A stretch of 5,460 bases of DNA from Bdellovibrionales bacterium (GTDB taxonomy: Bacteria; Bdellovibrionota; Bdellovibrionia; Bdellovibrionales; JAMPXM01), in the NCBI GenBank assembly GCA_005792225.1, contig SXSP01000497.1, positions 1 through 5,460 of the forward strand. The letters run 5' to 3'. Under the pieces are notes generated by a model. That model ran no database searches. It worked only from the letters and a program-made list of their open reading frames with translations, and was not told the DNA's origin. Position numbers and translations under genes: made by a program. Numbering within the stretch: the stretch's first letter is position 1; each line of letters begins with the position of its first letter. Below are positions 5,284 through 5,460 of this stretch, in pieces.

Positions 5284-5460
5284 TCATTGACCGGTTTTCA
5301 TGATGCATTCCATGAGGCATTTCTGGAGCTGATCCTGCGAGCCGCCGGATTTCTGCTGACATTCGGTCATGCATTTTTGGATGATGGTCGTTGGATCATC
5401 CGACGAGACATTCGCATAAACGGAAGTCGTTAGCCGCGCTTTTTGATCGCAAGACTCCGC
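5284..5460 (-). CDS. C-terminal 58 residues of a protein with a twin CX3C pattern (partial)
   Basis: On the minus strand the frame is open from the window edge (5460) to a TGA at 5284-5286; the other two minus frames are closed within about 65 bases. The visible tail carries CMTEC and CLMEC separated by 13 residues, that is CX3C-X13-CX3C, with predicted helical stretches around each pair and an earlier lone Cys four residues into the visible part. Such a spacing favours a helical hairpin clamped by two disulfides, which would need an oxidising compartment and would fit the exported neighbours. The N-terminus is outside the window, so a signal peptide cannot be checked. No known family is claimed. 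It may be co-transcribed with the six-cysteine gene, 110 bases downstream. Confidence 0.75.
   Translation of the reverse strand, partial: AESCDQKARLTTSVYANVSSDDPTTIIQKCMTECQQKSGGSQDQLQKCLMECIMKTGQ

Noticed and set aside
5174..5374. N-terminal extension of the six-cysteine gene
   Set aside because: It would bury the signal peptide, cross the 12-bp inverted repeat and overlap the preceding CX3C gene in another frame.

Overview
The window looks like a stretch of chromosome from a Gram-negative bacterium. The evidence is a probable outer-membrane beta-barrel protein ending in an aromatic residue, plus several Sec-type signal peptides followed by Ala-X-Ala cleavage sites. The mixture of poorly conserved exported proteins and an SH3b-M23 envelope protein is what I would expect from a Bdellovibrionota-like or other deltaproteobacterial lineage. 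That placement is an inference from style, not from a marker gene. I see no rRNA, tRNA, CRISPR array, insertion sequence, phage gene or integration site.

Every gene I can support is on the minus strand, so transcription runs from high to low coordinates. In that order: (i) the C-terminal 58 residues of a protein with a twin CX3C cysteine pattern (5284-5460); (ii) a 12-bp perfect inverted repeat (5191-5224) in front of a 219-residue secreted six-cysteine protein (4514-5173), which ends in a strong intrinsic terminator (4406-4443); (iii) a two-gene unit made of a secreted SH3b plus M23/LytM-like protein (3087-4328) and a single-pass membrane-anchored protein (2372-3073), 13 bases apart and closed by a second terminator-like hairpin (2288-2319); (iv) a probable outer-membrane barrel protein with an extra N-terminal domain (1435-2217), behind a candidate -10 box; (v) a 385-residue exported protein of unknown family (203-1360); and (vi) the first 11 codons of another probably exported protein (1-34).

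All five complete genes, and probably the 11-codon start, encode proteins that leave the cytoplasm, so the region is best read as an envelope or secretome cluster. The only member with a recognisable biochemical fold is the SH3b-M23 protein. It keeps the three zinc-ligand positions of the LytM fold but lacks the two histidines normally needed for catalysis, so it may bind or remodel cell wall in a non-canonical way. The others are described by architecture only.

No intergenic gap exceeds about 185 bases. The gaps hold terminators, short dyads and leaders, as listed. I found no convincing case for an entirely new multi-gene system. The best leads are the twin-CX3C tail, the altered M23 active site, the hairpin leader of the six-cysteine protein, and the internal signal-peptide-like segment in the 385-residue protein.
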